In this document: positions 21,901 to 30,805 of the stretch, in pieces
Position numbering within the stretch: position 1 is the first letter of the stretch
Layout: each line of letters starts with the position of its first letter
Assembly: GCA_037178625.1 (NCBI GenBank)
Contig: CM074146.1
Coordinates: forward strand, 1,674,001 to 1,738,000
Direction of reading: 5' to 3'
DNA: 64,000 nucleotides
Source of the DNA: Skeletonema tropicum
Lineage: Eukaryota > Bacillariophyta > Thalassiosirophyceae > Thalassiosirales > Thalassiosiraceae
Notes under the pieces: generated by a model
The model's input: the letters and a program-made list of their open reading frames with translations, nothing else
Told to the model about the DNA's origin: nothing
Databases searched by the model: none
Made by a program: the position numbers and the translations under genes

Positions 21901-22035
21901 TACAAGGCGAATATCATTCTAAGGGGATTGGCCATGAAAGATTGTCAACCCATGTATTTCGATCATAATACAGTTGCACTATGGGCAAGAGAAGGACAAA
22001 GTAATAGCCATTACGTGTTTCTTCATGGAAAATGA
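18925..22035 (+). CDS. MULE transposase (one frame break, one intron)
   Basis: Residues 1-180 are Asn/Gln/Thr/Pro-rich. A FAR1/WRKY-GCM1-like Zn-binding region (Y-T-C-P-R-S-G ... G-C-E-W-H-I ... L-E-H-T-N-G-C) follows. The catalytic part has I-F-I-D-D-T-R-S, M-S-D-L-G and the MULE-typical C-T-W-H. A SWIM finger (C-M-W-C ... C-K-H) and a perfect CCHC knuckle (C-D-L-C-K-G-I-G-H-N-K-A-N-C) complete the protein. An intron at 20187-20272 (GTAAGT...TTGTAG, phase 1) joins S-D-L-G to V-G-V-E-P. The first frame ends at TGA 19861-19863 while homology continues in the +1 frame (H-I-L-T-E-E-V-D-G-Y-D), with no intron signals nearby. This points to a single-base frameshift around 19820-19860 that inactivates this copy, or to a sequencing error. 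Confidence 0.85.
20187..20272 (+). other. Intron in the MULE transposase
   Basis: This is an 86-nt GT-AG intron (donor GTAAGTATAC, T-rich acceptor ending TTTTTGTAG). Removing it restores a single codon, GGA, and joins two halves of the catalytic domain. Confidence 0.85.
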
Positions 22036-22307
22036 TTCTGTAAAGATAAAGACAACTGATTTAATTTTGTGGCTTGAGCACAAGCATTCTTCTTTACTAT
22101 TTCATTTTATGCAACAAAAGTTGCTAATTCACTGGTTGGGTGATTGGTGGGGTAATCAATAGGTGCTTATCCCCTATCAAAATCAGTGATTCCTGGGAAT
22201 GAAGATGACATAGAATAGATCATTCTCAGAGAAAAAATTCTCTCCACACATTACAGAGGCAGTATGGTACCAATGTTTGAGCAAATATGCGTAGGAAAAG
22301 ATGTGTT

Positions 22308-23588
22308 TTACTTTACTCTTAGAACATTAAACTTATCAATTGGCGCTGCAGATTTGTTCTTTAACATGAAGTTATACATTTGCTTTGTAATGAATGGAAT
22401 GAGCCTCGTGCTCCAGGCATCTTCAGTTTCACCTTCAGGGGATGATTGGACCAACCCATGCAAATTCAGTGCGCTATTGAAGACCACTATACAGACAGTA
22501 TCTCTCACATTTGTCTCGATTTGAATGTATTTGCCACCAGTCTCGCTTTCCGCAATGACCAAGTGGGAATCTGCTATAATTCCACCTCTTCCATCTGGAC
22601 CACCGCGCGGTATGTATACAAGCGGGTGCATTGTACTCAAATCCCCGGTGTCAGCGTGCAATGCCACAACACTGTCTTCTATCATTGCATTCTTCTGGCA
22701 TCCCTTGCCTATGCGGCGAATCGCAACTTGATTTGCCATCCAGCCAACTGCACCTTGGCAACCAATTGGTGGGAAAGAGAAGTTTGCATTTATGCTCTTA
22801 ATTTTTTCATTCTCCCTAAATACATTAGGTGTGTAGTTCAGCAAGGCTGCCGCAACTCTACCAAAGATGGAAGAGAGAGAGGAAGTAATAGCTTTTGCCT
22901 TTTCATATTGATGATTCATAAGAAAGAAGGGCCCAGTTTGTCTTTTATCCATGGATCCAATCCCAAATGCTGCATATCCCCCACCAGCATGGTTGTCTTG
23001 TTCCCAAGCTCTTTTGGGCAAAGCATCAAGAGAATTGTCAAGAGTATTTCCGGCTCCTTTATAGCAGCATTCATGTATGTCACGAAGCAGGGGGCATTCG
23101 CTATCTGCGCGAGCATAAAGAACATAAACGCTTGAATTGGAGGAGAATTCAACCTCAACAAAGTCCCCATATTGTGGTGTAATGAGGGGTGCAGGAGAGT
23201 TAGTTAAATGTTTGGCGGTGAGTTGTGCTTTGTGTTTCCCCGCTTTACGTTTCTTCTTTGCTGTGACTTTGTTGAACTGAAATGAAACAGTTGAATTGTC
23301 AAGTTCCATCGCCTTCCGTTTGTTGTCTCTTTTGGAGTCATATTGCAATGATGATGACAAAAATGATATTTTTTTTGGTGAAGGTTTGTTCTTGTTTATT
23401 GTCCGCCACCATTTCAGGTTCTGATTATGTAAATAGTTGCCGCTTTTCATTTGATCCTTCAATTGTGGAGGAGTGTATTTTCTGTTGTAAATATTATAGT
23501 CATGACGGACGGCTGCTTCGCCACCGTATCGGCGAACCTTCTGCTGGAACAACTCGAATCGATGTAGGTCATAATAATCGACCAACAT
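22308..23588 (-). CDS. MULE second gene: putative 2OG-Fe(II) dioxygenase-like protein
   Basis: The frame is open from a stop just beyond 23642. The first ATG is at 23586-23588, giving 426 aa. The N-terminal 140 residues are basic (K-K-K-R-K-A-G-K). The C-terminal third reads A-L-H-A-D-T-G-D-L, then a strand-rich stretch with L-V-I-A-E-S-E and I-V-V-F-N-S-A-L-N-L-H-G, and R further on. His311-x-Asp313 ... His377 ... Arg395 is the residue pattern of double-stranded beta-helix Fe(II)/2-oxoglutarate dioxygenases. TET/JBP-type members of that superfamily are known to travel with transposons in fungi. The assignment rests on motif pattern alone. The gene converges on the transposase, 272 bp apart, and both lie inside the inverted repeats. 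Confidence 0.55.
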   Translation of the reverse strand: MLVDYYDLHRFELFQQKVRRYGGEAAVRHDYNIYNRKYTPPQLKDQMKSGNYLHNQNLKWWRTINKNKPSPKKISFLSSSLQYDSKRDNKRKAMELDNSTVSFQFNKVTAKKKRKAGKHKAQLTAKHLTNSPAPLITPQYGDFVEVEFSSNSSVYVLYARADSECPLLRDIHECCYKGAGNTLDNSLDALPKRAWEQDNHAGGGYAAFGIGSMDKRQTGPFFLMNHQYEKAKAITSSLSSIFGRVAAALLNYTPNVFRENEKIKSINANFSFPPIGCQGAVGWMANQVAIRRIGKGCQKNAMIEDSVVALHADTGDLSTMHPLVYIPRGGPDGRGGIIADSHLVIAESETGGKYIQIETNVRDTVCIVVFNSALNLHGLVQSSPEGETEDAWSTRLIPFITKQMYNFMLKNKSAAPIDKFNVLRVK

Positions 23589-23832
23589 TGATTTGTTTGT
23601 AAGGTATGTTGTGTGTAAATTCGATAGGTCGTAGATGACCAATTATTGAAGCAGCGGCAAGAATACGAAAAAATCTGACGACGAAAGTGGAATGAGCGGT
23701 AGTGTTTTGCTGTAGTGACTATGATTTATGCTAGTTGGTGTTGCCGCGGTGACTTTATGGCTTATGATGTAGTTACTGGGGTATCTAACTTTGACTGTGT
23801 GCGGGGCTTGTGGTGGAAAGAAGGGGTGGTGG

Positions 23833-23920
23833 GAGAGCGTGGTATGGTGACGTGGCAGAATCGTCACATCATAGGGCGTGCCCAACCCGTGCCCAGAAAA
23901 GCCGTGCCCAACGTAGCCCC
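23833..23920 (-). repeat. MULE right terminal inverted repeat (88 bp)
   Basis: This is a perfect reverse complement of 18670-18757. The complementarity stops at both the outer base (18669/23921) and the inner base (18758/23832), which fixes the boundaries. Confidence 0.95.
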
Positions 23921-25599
23921 TATTCATTAGGGATGTCGCCTCTTGAGGGCCCACCAGACGTACTTTAAAATTTCTGTTACATATATATATCAGAGCCGTT
24001 TAGTACCGTGTTTATGTATTTTTATTCACACCTTCCCGGGTCGGCTATCGGCATTTTTTCGTGCATGCTGTTTCCTTCGTCGATTTTGGGGGCGAAAAAG
24101 GAGAAAAGAAGGAGGAAAGTTCGCGTGCTCTGGATGGCTCTGGGTAGCAGCTGCATCACAGCTGCTATATAGAGGATGCAGACTACTATTGTTATTCTTC
24201 TTTGATAAATATTATTTCATTATCTAATTGAAGTCTAGCCACCCTGCTACGAGATTGGCTTCAAGCCAAGGGTTCAGAATGCATGGCATCTTGAATGCAT
24301 CCAAGCAGGAGCTAAACTATTGATATGGATAGTATGTACGGTTGTAACTCTCTTTCATTTGTGTCAACACTGCTTGTTATAAGGTTACAATCCTCTCCAA
24401 TCTTCTACTGTGCAGCAGAACTGAGTTGTTGTTGAATCTCAAATCTTATATGTCATATTTGCCGCATAGAGTTGAATACCATCAGTAATGCTTTCTCGCT
24501 CTCATATTACGTATTCGTTTGTTTCAAATTGTGCAACCTTGTCCTCCATCACAACGACTCAAATTGGCACAAGCAGAGTAATACATGTGTCATAGTCGAT
24601 GCAGGTCATACTAGATAGTAATTGTTGCGTGCGGATGCATATGTTGTACAGAGGTATGCCCACTTTATACGGTACACAAAGCAACTTGCAAACACGAATG
24701 ATGCAGCAACTGACACCAGAAAAAACGTATCTTTGACCAAGCCGATAGTTATGAATCATTAGAAGAGTATTTCCACTATCAGGAGGGGCAAGAGCTTCAC
24801 CTGACGCATCTGTTTTGGTTGATGTCAAGCGACGACGCCCAAAGCGCCAACAATCATCACGTGTTGAGTATTTTGTGAGCTCGACGACGACGCAACACAT
24901 TTATCTGATTGTCAGCAACATCAGAGATATTCTTTACCTCGTTCATTTTGTGTTGGTTAAACGGAATTGTCAGACGATGGAGGATAGAGGGAGCCGTCGA
25001 CGCGTAGATTGTGTCACAACATCAACGTGATGTTTGCGCATAATTTGCATAAATACGATGGCGATTTGAGAGTTCTGCCTCTATAGATCAATCCAAAGGA
25101 CCGTTCGGATGCGGTCGATGATCAAGTCGCTATTCGTGGGGACTTGTTAGTTGTGTATGCCGCATGTTGGCGCCGGCAATCTCTGACGGACATCATGGTT
25201 TGATGGGGGTAGGTTCGCAACCTGGTCACGAATCGACAGCTCTACGTGATTTATCTCTATACGAGACAGACGAGTAACGTTGAACCTCGTGACTTGAAGT
25301 GACCGTATTTGCACCCCCTCCGTGACCTTATTTGCACCACCACCGTGACCGTATTTGTAAGAAACAGCACAAAAACGTTGCCGCTATACGGACCAGCAAC
25401 CCGAGCTGGTCCGGTCTAGTTTCTATTATTACCAAGAACAAGAAGTACCATAATTTTGAGAGAGCAAAAAATAGAGTGGTTTCAACATAGAGAAGAGGGC
25501 AGAATACTGCCCGTAGGAGTGCCGATTTCAGAATCCTCGTATATGTATGAGGGGTGCTGCCAATAGTTTGTTCTTATATCATATTTTATACAATGACTT
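23921..25599. other. Intergenic region, MULE to ABC gene
   Basis: No gene is supported. A 113-codon minus frame at 24559-24900 has no recognisable domain or codon pattern. Near 25300-25350 the sequence GTGACCGTATTTGCACC is repeated three times with small changes, function unknown. Confidence 0.45.
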
Positions 25600-27531
25600 C
25601 TAATTCCCAGCAGCAACAGCATTCTTCTCGGCCTCTATCCTGGCAGCAATGCGCTTGGCTCTCTGAGCTTCTTCCTCCGCCTTTCTCAACTGTGACGTAA
25701 GACGCCCAGCTGTCCAATTATTTTGATCCTTTTCACGCTCAGCATCAAATCGATTACCCGCTTCTTCCTTGCATTGTTCGGACATGATCACATCTACCAA
25801 GTCTTGATCATCATTGTAATCCTCCACAAACAGCCCAGACTCACGGTATTGCCTCCTCAATTCCTCCATGACCAACACATACATGGGACACATGGCCCGC
25901 TCCTCTCCAGATCGAGCCAACACCTCCTTGTAGGCTGGAAGCGTCTCCAAAGGAAGAATGGGCGAAAGGACTCGATCCAACTTCATAAATGCAATATGCG
26001 ATGCCCAAGAATCGGCCAAGTCAAAAATGTGCGTGGCATAAATGACCGAAGCACCACGCTCCTCACACTCACGAGACATGTAATCAAAGAAATGACTACG
26101 AGACAAAATATCCAAATCTGCCACAAACTCATCAATAATACAAACTTGGAATGGCTTGAGCAGCTTGATCATGATCTGTACCTTCTTTCGCTGGCCGTCA
26201 CTACATTCATTCATCCTCCAGTTCAGATCGATACCCAACACCTTCACAAGTTCATCTCGACGTTCGACATACTCTTCTTGCCACTGGACGAACATTTCAC
26301 TTGCCGCACAGTCAATCGTGTACGGACAGATGCCATTAAATCCAGTCTGCTGTCTCTTCCAAGTATTACCAAGATAACACACACCATGCTTCTGATCATT
26401 GACAGTGCGTTGTCCATTGACGGAGAATTCGTCATATTGCATCCCCGTCCAGATTTGACCCGTGAGCATACGAATTAGGGTGGATTTACCAGCTCCGTTG
26501 GCGCCGACCAATAGAATTTTGGAGTTGGGTGGAACAATCAAATTCAGATTGGAAATTGTGGGTTTGCCCTTGATGTAGGAAAAGTTGAGATTCTTGGCCA
26601 CAATCAGTGGTTTGGGTGGTTCGTCTGCATCGTCTCCCACACTACTACTACTATCATTCTTCTTTCCATCTAGAAGAACCTTCTTCATATCAATGCCCCC
26701 ATGCTTCTTATATTGTCGATCCATCTCCTCCAAAATCAACGTGTACATGGGACACATGGCCCGTTCCTTCCCTTCCCTTTTCAAAATCTCCTGATATGCC
26801 GGCAAACTTTTAATGTGATGCACATCACTCAAGGTCCCATCCAACTGCATGAACGCCACATGAGTCGCCCACAAATCGACCTGATCAAAAATATGTGTCG
26901 CAAATACTACCGATGCATTCCGTGTCTCACACTCCTTGGTTAAATAATCGAAGAAGCGCTTACGGCTGAATATATCGAGGTCGGCGGCAAACTCATCAAT
27001 AATGGCAATTTGGAATGGTTTCAACAGTTTGAACATGAGACGGACCTTTTTGCGCTGGCCGTCACTGCATTCATTCATCCTCCATTGCATATTCACTCCG
27101 AGGACTTGGATTAATTCATCTCGTCGTTCCATGTTGTCACGTTGCCATTGGACAAACATTTCTTCCGGTGTGGTGTCCAACGTGTACGGACATACGCCCT
27201 CGAAGCCTGTACGACGTCGTTTCCACCGTTCACCTAAATAGGCGACGCCGTTTACCTGATCATTGACTTTGGGTGAGCCATTGATGGAGAAGGCATCGTA
27301 GGTGACGTCATCGCCCCAGATCATACCGGTGAGGATGCGGATTAGGGTGGATTTACCGGCACCGTTGGCACCGACGAGGATTACTTTGGATTTGGGCGGG
27401 ATGATGCAGTGGAGATTTTGGAGGTCGGTGGATTTGGTGGGGTTGTAGGAAAAATTAAGATTTTGGACCGTGACTATTTCTTTGGCGGGGGAGTCGGTGT
27501 CCTCGTCCATTTTCTTCTCTTCTTGGATCAT
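25600..27531 (-). CDS. Double soluble ABC ATPase, CAF16 type
   Basis: This is a 643-aa intact frame with two complete nucleotide-binding domains and no membrane segments. Walker A GANGAGKST occurs at residues 54-62 and again near 345. The signature E-C-S-D-G-Q-R-K-K-V, Walker B I-I-D-E-F and the A-T-H switch histidine occur in both halves. The F-S-Y-(N/I), Y-L-G-(E/N)-x-W-K-R and S-D-G-Q-R-K-K-V patterns are those of yeast Caf16 and plant ABCI proteins, which are normally single-domain (about 290 aa). Here the two halves are about 60 percent alike, so the gene arose by internal duplication. The C-terminal 60 residues form a charged helix, possibly coiled coil. Yeast Caf16 is linked to the CCR4-NOT complex; whether this holds here is unknown. 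It is divergent from M6, with a 450-bp shared promoter region. Confidence 0.9.
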   Translation of the reverse strand: MIQEEKKMDEDTDSPAKEIVTVQNLNFSYNPTKSTDLQNLHCIIPPKSKVILVGANGAGKSTLIRILTGMIWGDDVTYDAFSINGSPKVNDQVNGVAYLGERWKRRRTGFEGVCPYTLDTTPEEMFVQWQRDNMERRDELIQVLGVNMQWRMNECSDGQRKKVRLMFKLLKPFQIAIIDEFAADLDIFSRKRFFDYLTKECETRNASVVFATHIFDQVDLWATHVAFMQLDGTLSDVHHIKSLPAYQEILKREGKERAMCPMYTLILEEMDRQYKKHGGIDMKKVLLDGKKNDSSSSVGDDADEPPKPLIVAKNLNFSYIKGKPTISNLNLIVPPNSKILLVGANGAGKSTLIRMLTGQIWTGMQYDEFSVNGQRTVNDQKHGVCYLGNTWKRQQTGFNGICPYTIDCAASEMFVQWQEEYVERRDELVKVLGIDLNWRMNECSDGQRKKVQIMIKLLKPFQVCIIDEFVADLDILSRSHFFDYMSRECEERGASVIYATHIFDLADSWASHIAFMKLDRVLSPILPLETLPAYKEVLARSGEERAMCPMYVLVMEELRRQYRESGLFVEDYNDDQDLVDVIMSEQCKEEAGNRFDAEREKDQNNWTAGRLTSQLRKAEEEAQRAKRIAARIEAEKNAVAAGN

Positions 27532-27982
27532 TTTTCAAATGTAGTTGTTGTTGATGTTGATGCTGCAGCTTGTGTGCGTACTAATGGTGGTGTCGTTATT
27601 GTGAAATGAGGAGTGGTGGCTGGGCTAGCACATGATGCAATTCGTAACGTGCTATGGTGGTTGGTGTGGTGAGCGCATTTATTTTGATCTGCGTCATCGG
27701 TCATCGTGAGCGAGATGTATGCTATTTTTGGCGGCAGAACAGAACGTGATTTAGAAAGGGGGCTCTCCCATAGATAGGTAACAACCTACTTCTACCAATA
27801 CTTATATAAAATACTTGTAACCGTACCATACATAGAAGAGGCGAAGTGATTTAAATTTTCGATCTTCATTCTTCTTCGTGTCATTGAGTGCTGAGCTGAG
27901 AGTCGGGGAGCAAAGGTCAACATGCAGGTCAGCTATTATTTGTTGAATTGAGTTGCCAGGTGCTCCATAATTTCTCTTGGTA
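27532..27982. promoter_or_regulatory. Divergent promoter region, ABC gene / M6, with conserved MYND leader
   Basis: Positions about 27880-27982 contain a leader shared with M7, M8 and M10: GAGTCGG(G/A)GAGCAAA and CATGCAGGTCAGCTATT, followed 40-60 bases later by the gene's ATG. The order and spacing are conserved before all four genes, more than expected for unconstrained spacer. Confidence 0.55.
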
Positions 27983-28951
27983 ATGGTATCGAGAAAGAAG
28001 GCCGCAGGCAAAGCGAGGAAGGCAGCCAAGGCCAAGGCTAGGCAGGAGGCGGAGTCGAAAGCGGAGGAGAGGAATGATCAGACTGCAACGAATGGACTAG
28101 AAGAGCAACTGCAAGCGGAGCAAGTAAGTTCCGAACAAATGCATGGTATGCCATCGTCAACTTCTTCATTGAAACGTTCTGCTGCCGGTCGTAATGCTGC
28201 AACGATTGCTCCGCCAACAGATGAAGATGGAACTGTGGGCAAACCTGTACCAAACAGATGCAACCATTATGGTGCTCATCCTCTTGCTTTTGAAGGCATT
28301 TCCTTTCAATTTGGGAAGGAATTTGCAAAAGAATTTCATGAGGCTACTAAGGTCTGCGACCATCACCTTTCGATTTCACATTGCCTTGTAGATGCTATGA
28401 GTGCTACCGAGACAAATTCAGACTTCGAAGAGGTGTGGAATGATTCTTCCAAGATGGAAATGGCGATATCAATCTATTTGGCTAGTGGAACGCAACACAT
28501 TCTGAACGGTGAATATGGTTATGCACGTAATTTTGCTACTCTTGCCAGGTACTTGGAGCAATATATCGCAACTCCTCCTCTGCTCCATATTCCTAAATTG
28601 AATGAAACATACCATGCCGACATGTGCACACTGGTAAAATTCTTCCGGGGGCGCATTCCTTATTCATGCTTGGATGAGAAATACGAAGAAGTGAAGTCTA
28701 TCACAAAGATAGGGTTTTGCTACAACCCTCATTGCAATCTTCCCAAGGGGCGAGTGGAACGCTGCAGAACAATGTACTGCAGCCGATGTCGAAATGAGAC
28801 TTATTGTTCTCGCTTCTGTCAAATTACCTGCTGGAAAGCGCACAAGCCTGATTGTGACAGGAACGCTGATAAAATCAGAAAAATTGAGGCAAAAGAGCAG
28901 ATTCTCCCATACAATGAAATCTTTCTCCCTCTAGACAGTATTCTTCTATAG
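27983..28951 (+). CDS. MYND-type zinc-finger protein M6 (stop-loss extension)
   Basis: The start ATG is at 27983, giving 322 aa and the MVSRKKAAGKARKAA tail. The linker is longer than in M10-M15. C-N-H-Y-G replaces C-x-H-G, the core is FFRGRIPYSCLDEKYEEVK (His to Gly, Cys to Tyr), and a full MYND finger follows. Where M7 and M10 stop (GAGGCRAAATAG), M6 reads GAGGCAAAAGAG and runs 19 codons further through what is 3' UTR in the paralogues, ending S-I-L-L. With its two core substitutions this copy may be diverging in function. Confidence 0.85.
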   Translation: MVSRKKAAGKARKAAKAKARQEAESKAEERNDQTATNGLEEQLQAEQVSSEQMHGMPSSTSSLKRSAAGRNAATIAPPTDEDGTVGKPVPNRCNHYGAHPLAFEGISFQFGKEFAKEFHEATKVCDHHLSISHCLVDAMSATETNSDFEEVWNDSSKMEMAISIYLASGTQHILNGEYGYARNFATLARYLEQYIATPPLLHIPKLNETYHADMCTLVKFFRGRIPYSCLDEKYEEVKSITKIGFCYNPHCNLPKGRVERCRTMYCSRCRNETYCSRFCQITCWKAHKPDCDRNADKIRKIEAKEQILPYNEIFLPLDSILL

Positions 28952-29419
28952 ATCTGGATACACAGTTACTTATGTAATTGCGTGACTCGCATGCTGAGAT
29001 TACTACAAGTTGAAGCAAGGCAGCTAAAGGCATGAGCATTGGCAGGAAGCACCTATACAATGAAATCTCTTCTTCCTCTAGACTTCTTCATTCTTTCATA
29101 AATTCTGGATACACAGTTGTGTATTTACATGATTACTCTCTAGACATTCAGATTAATGTACGACCTACTTGCTACTCCTACTTGCTACTTACTTACACTT
29201 GCCTGTCCGATTTTGAGATCGAGAGTGGGCCATTCGGGTCGGGGCCAGCTAGATCATTGACCGCATCATGACAAGACTTTGTCTCTATGCAATCTTTGGC
29301 AATATGGTAGGTTCCCTACTTCTATCTCATAGCTAGCTACATACTTACATAAGATACTTGTATTTGTACATAAAAGACACGAAACGATTTAAAATTTTGG
29401 TCGTCATTTTTCTCCCTGT

Positions 29420-29513
29420 CATTGAGTGCTGAGCTGAGAGTCGGAGAGCAAAGGTCAACATGCAGGTCAGCTATTGTTGAATTGAGCGAGGTGTCAGGTG
29501 TATTATCTTGGGA
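29420..29513 (+). promoter_or_regulatory. Conserved leader of M7
   Basis: It has the same GAGTCGGAGAGCAAA and CATGCAGGTCAGCTATT blocks as before M6, M8 and M10, ending at the start codon at 29514. Confidence 0.5.
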
Positions 29514-30473
29514 ATGGTGTCAAGAAAAAAGGCCGCTGGCAAAGCGAGGAAGGCAGCCAAGGCCAAGGCTAGGCAGGAGGCGGAGTCGAAAGCGGAGGAG
29601 AGGAATGATCAGCCTTCTTCAACGAATGGACTAGAAGAGCAACTTCAAGCGGAGCATGTAAGTTCCGAACATATGCATGGTATGTCATCGTCAACTTCTT
29701 CATTCGAACGTTCTGCTGCCAGTCGTAATGCTGCAACGATGGCTCCGAGCGCAAAGGAGGCATCGACAATTACAGATGAGGATGAAGATGTAACTGTGGG
29801 CAAGAATGGAATTGTGGGCAAATGCCAGCATGGTTTCCATCCTCTTGTTTTTCAAGGTGAAGAGGTTTCCTATCATTTTGTGCGGGCGTTTGAAAAAGAA
29901 TTTTATGAAGCTGCAAGAGAAGGCGAACGCCCATTTTTGCTTGAGCAATGCCTTCGAGACACTACAATTGCGATGGATGTGAATGAATATGCCGATGTGT
30001 GGAATGACTCGACCAAGATGGAAATGTCGATGTCAATCTTTTTGGCAAGGGGCACGCAAGAAATTCTTGAGAGTGAATATGGCCATGCCCGGAGGAATGC
30101 TATTCTTGCCAGGTATTTGGAGGAATACATCGCAGTGAAGTTGAACCAAACTCGAGCCCTAGGTTGTTGGCCAAAAATTCAACAACTTAGGCTTGACGAT
30201 CACACTCTCGTCAAATTTTTCCGGCACCGCATCCCCTGCTCATACTTGGATGAGAAGTATGAAGAGGTAAAGAACATCACAAAGATGGGGCTCTGTTTCA
30301 ACCCAGAATGTAAAGTCTCAGGTGGGAAGTTGGAACGCAACAAAACAATGTATTGTAGTCGATGCCACAATGTAACATATTGTTCTCGTGAATGTCAAAT
30401 AGTCCATTTGACAGCGCACAAGGCATGTTGTGACTTGAACGCAGGTATAATCGCAAAATTTGAGGCGAAATAG
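29514..30473 (+). CDS. MYND-type zinc-finger protein M7
   Basis: The ATG at 29514 gives 319 aa. The tail and first 60 residues are almost the same as in M6. Its linker is the longest of the intact copies, with an acidic T-D-E-D-E-D-V stretch and an extra short repeat (V-G-K-N-G-I-V-G-K) before C-Q-H-G. The core is FFRHRIPCSYLDEKYEEVK, where the second Cys of C-S-C is Tyr. The MYND finger has all ligands, ending H-K-A-C-C. It lies 562 bp downstream of M6 in the same direction. Confidence 0.88.
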   Translation: MVSRKKAAGKARKAAKAKARQEAESKAEERNDQPSSTNGLEEQLQAEHVSSEHMHGMSSSTSSFERSAASRNAATMAPSAKEASTITDEDEDVTVGKNGIVGKCQHGFHPLVFQGEEVSYHFVRAFEKEFYEAAREGERPFLLEQCLRDTTIAMDVNEYADVWNDSTKMEMSMSIFLARGTQEILESEYGHARRNAILARYLEEYIAVKLNQTRALGCWPKIQQLRLDDHTLVKFFRHRIPCSYLDEKYEEVKNITKMGLCFNPECKVSGGKLERNKTMYCSRCHNVTYCSRECQIVHLTAHKACCDLNAGIIAKFEAK

Positions 30474-30719
30474 CAGATTGCAGAGCATTGAGATTGAGAG
30501 TAATATCCCATACAAAGAAATCTTCCGCCCTCTCAGACAGAATGCAGTTATGTAATTTCATAACACTATTACTCTCTTTAGACATTCGCCTACTCCCTCT
30601 CTAGCTTATGGCCTTACTATGTAGCTGGCAAGCACCTCCTACTTACTAACATAATGTATTCGACGTAAAAGAGGCGAACTGATTTAAATTTTCGATCTCC
30701 TTCGATCGTCATTTTTCTT

Positions 30720-30805
30720 CGTGTCATTGAGTACTGACCTGAGAGTCGGAGAGCAAACGTAATCATGCAGGTCAGCTATTGCTAAATTGAGGTATTATCT
30801 TGGTA
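30720..30805 (+). promoter_or_regulatory. Conserved leader of M8
   Basis: Leader blocks are as for M6 (GAGTCGGAGAGCAAA, then CATGCAGGTCAGCTATT) immediately 5' of the ATG at 30806. Confidence 0.5.

Larger units (their letters stand above)
18670..23920. mobile_element. Complete Mutator-like (MULE) DNA transposon
   Basis: The element is 5251 bp, bounded by perfect 88-bp terminal inverted repeats. It carries two convergent genes: a MULE-type transposase on the plus strand and an unrelated gene on the minus strand. This two-gene convergent layout recalls maize MuDR (mudrA/mudrB), although the second gene shows no recognised relation to mudrB. The usual 8-11 bp target duplication is not seen: the flanks read AGTGTAGAT and TATTCATTA. 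The perfect repeats suggest recent activity, yet the transposase has one frame break. Confidence 0.9.

Noticed and set aside
22446..23135. 229-codon plus frame opposite the MULE second gene
   Set aside because: It is antisense to the dioxygenase-like frame, has no domain and is compositionally a shadow.
24559..24900. 113-codon minus frame
   Set aside because: No recognisable domain, no supporting paralogue and unusual composition; not enough to call a gene.
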